The translations under genes and the position numbers were made by a program. A model generated the notes under the pieces. That model searched no databases. It had not been told where the DNA came from and saw only the letters and a list, made by a program, of their open reading frames with translations. Positions 6,962-7,251 of a DNA stretch of 7,251 bases are shown here, one piece after another (the first letter of the stretch is position 1; each line of letters starts with the position of its first letter). The stretch covers positions 1-7,251 of the forward strand of contig CAAEDC010000060.1 of assembly GCA_900754495.1 (NCBI GenBank), read 5' to 3'. The DNA is from Eggerthellaceae bacterium (GTDB lineage: Bacteria > Actinomycetota > Coriobacteriia > Coriobacteriales > Eggerthellaceae).

Positions 6962-7251
6962 GTGGGCGAGCGCACCCGCAACGACCGGGTCGTCGTCCTG
7001 CGCAAGACGAAGCTCGGCGAAAGCGATCTGATACTGACGCTGCTCTCATCCGACGGCTCGCAGATCCGCGCCGTCGCCAAGGGTGCGCGCAAGCCGAAGA
7101 GCCCGTTTTCGACCCGTCTCGAGCTGCACGCGGTCTCCGACGTCCTGATCGCCCAGGGACGCTCGCTCGACATCGTCAAGGAGGCGCGGCTCGTCGCCGG
7201 GCACCAGGGCATCCGCTCCTCCCTCGAGCGCGCGGCGGCCGCCGCTCCGAT
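6962..7251 (+). CDS. recO: DNA repair protein RecO (5' part, runs off the window)
   Basis: RecO mediates loading of RecA onto SSB-coated single strands in the RecFOR pathway and promotes strand annealing. About 96 residues are visible. They match the N-terminal OB-fold domain, with VVVLRKTKLGESDLILTLL (10-28), a central VAKGARKPKS (38-47), FSTRLELH, then a QGRSLDIVKEARL segment (65-77). The pattern L-G-E-S-D and A-K-G-A-R is highly typical. The C-terminal zinc finger and helical domain lie beyond the window, so integrity cannot be judged. The GTG at 6962, four bases after the PASTA stop, is the only sensible start. It has no clear Shine-Dalgarno sequence, so translation probably depends on ribosomes finishing the upstream gene. 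recO close to era is a common arrangement in Gram-positive genomes. Confidence 0.93.
   Translation, partial: MGERTRNDRVVVLRKTKLGESDLILTLLSSDGSQIRAVAKGARKPKSPFSTRLELHAVSDVLIAQGRSLDIVKEARLVAGHQGIRSSLERAAAAAP

Noticed and set aside
5407..7212. A 601-codon open frame on the minus strand opposite the PASTA gene and recO
   Set aside because: It is a GC-driven shadow frame. Its product is a low-complexity Arg/Gly/Asp/Leu mixture without any family motif, and the + strand genes have clear domains and ribosome binding sites.

Overview
The window is a high-GC, gene-dense stretch of bacterial chromosome. It carries eight genes, all on the + strand. The G/C-rich codon use, the GTG starts and the gene order phoH-ybeY-dgkA-era-recO point to an actinobacterial lineage. 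The style of the proteins, including a zinc-ribbon/PASTA membrane protein without a kinase domain, suggests class Coriobacteriia (the Collinsella/Olsenella/Eggerthella group). The class-level placement is inferred from gene order and protein style, not from a marker tree.

Layout. Bases 1-193 are non-coding. They hold a short GC-rich hairpin (13-30) and a nearly perfect 25-base palindrome (40-64), followed by the ribosome binding site of rsmE. RsmE (194-1003, 16S rRNA m3U1498 methyltransferase) and MtaB (1000-2262, tRNA ms2t6A37 methylthiotransferase) overlap by four bases and form a translationally coupled RNA-modification pair. A 60-base gap (2263-2322) then holds an inverted repeat and a strong extended -10 promoter. 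That promoter sits so close to the phoH ATG that the transcript is predicted to be leaderless. It would drive phoH (2323-3279), ybeY (3287-3808), dgkA (3823-4338) and era (4354-5310), which are separated by only 7-15 bases. A 135-base gap (5311-5445) holds a second candidate promoter and a clear Shine-Dalgarno site for a 503-residue zinc-ribbon/transmembrane/triple-PASTA protein (5446-6957). Only four bases later comes the 5' end of recO (6962 onward), which runs off the window.

Function. Most genes serve ribosome and RNA maturation: RsmE, MtaB, the rRNA-processing endoribonuclease YbeY, PhoH, and Era for 30S assembly. DgkA recycles a membrane lipid alcohol, RecO acts in recombinational repair, and the PASTA protein probably senses or binds cell-wall material. 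This is essentially a housekeeping neighbourhood. I see no mobile element, CRISPR array, tRNA, rRNA or defence system. The parts most worth a second look are the PASTA protein (no kinase domain, repeated Thr-x-x-Ile motifs in an acidic cytoplasmic tail, an unrecognised C-terminal domain), the leaderless phoH promoter, and the palindrome upstream of rsmE.
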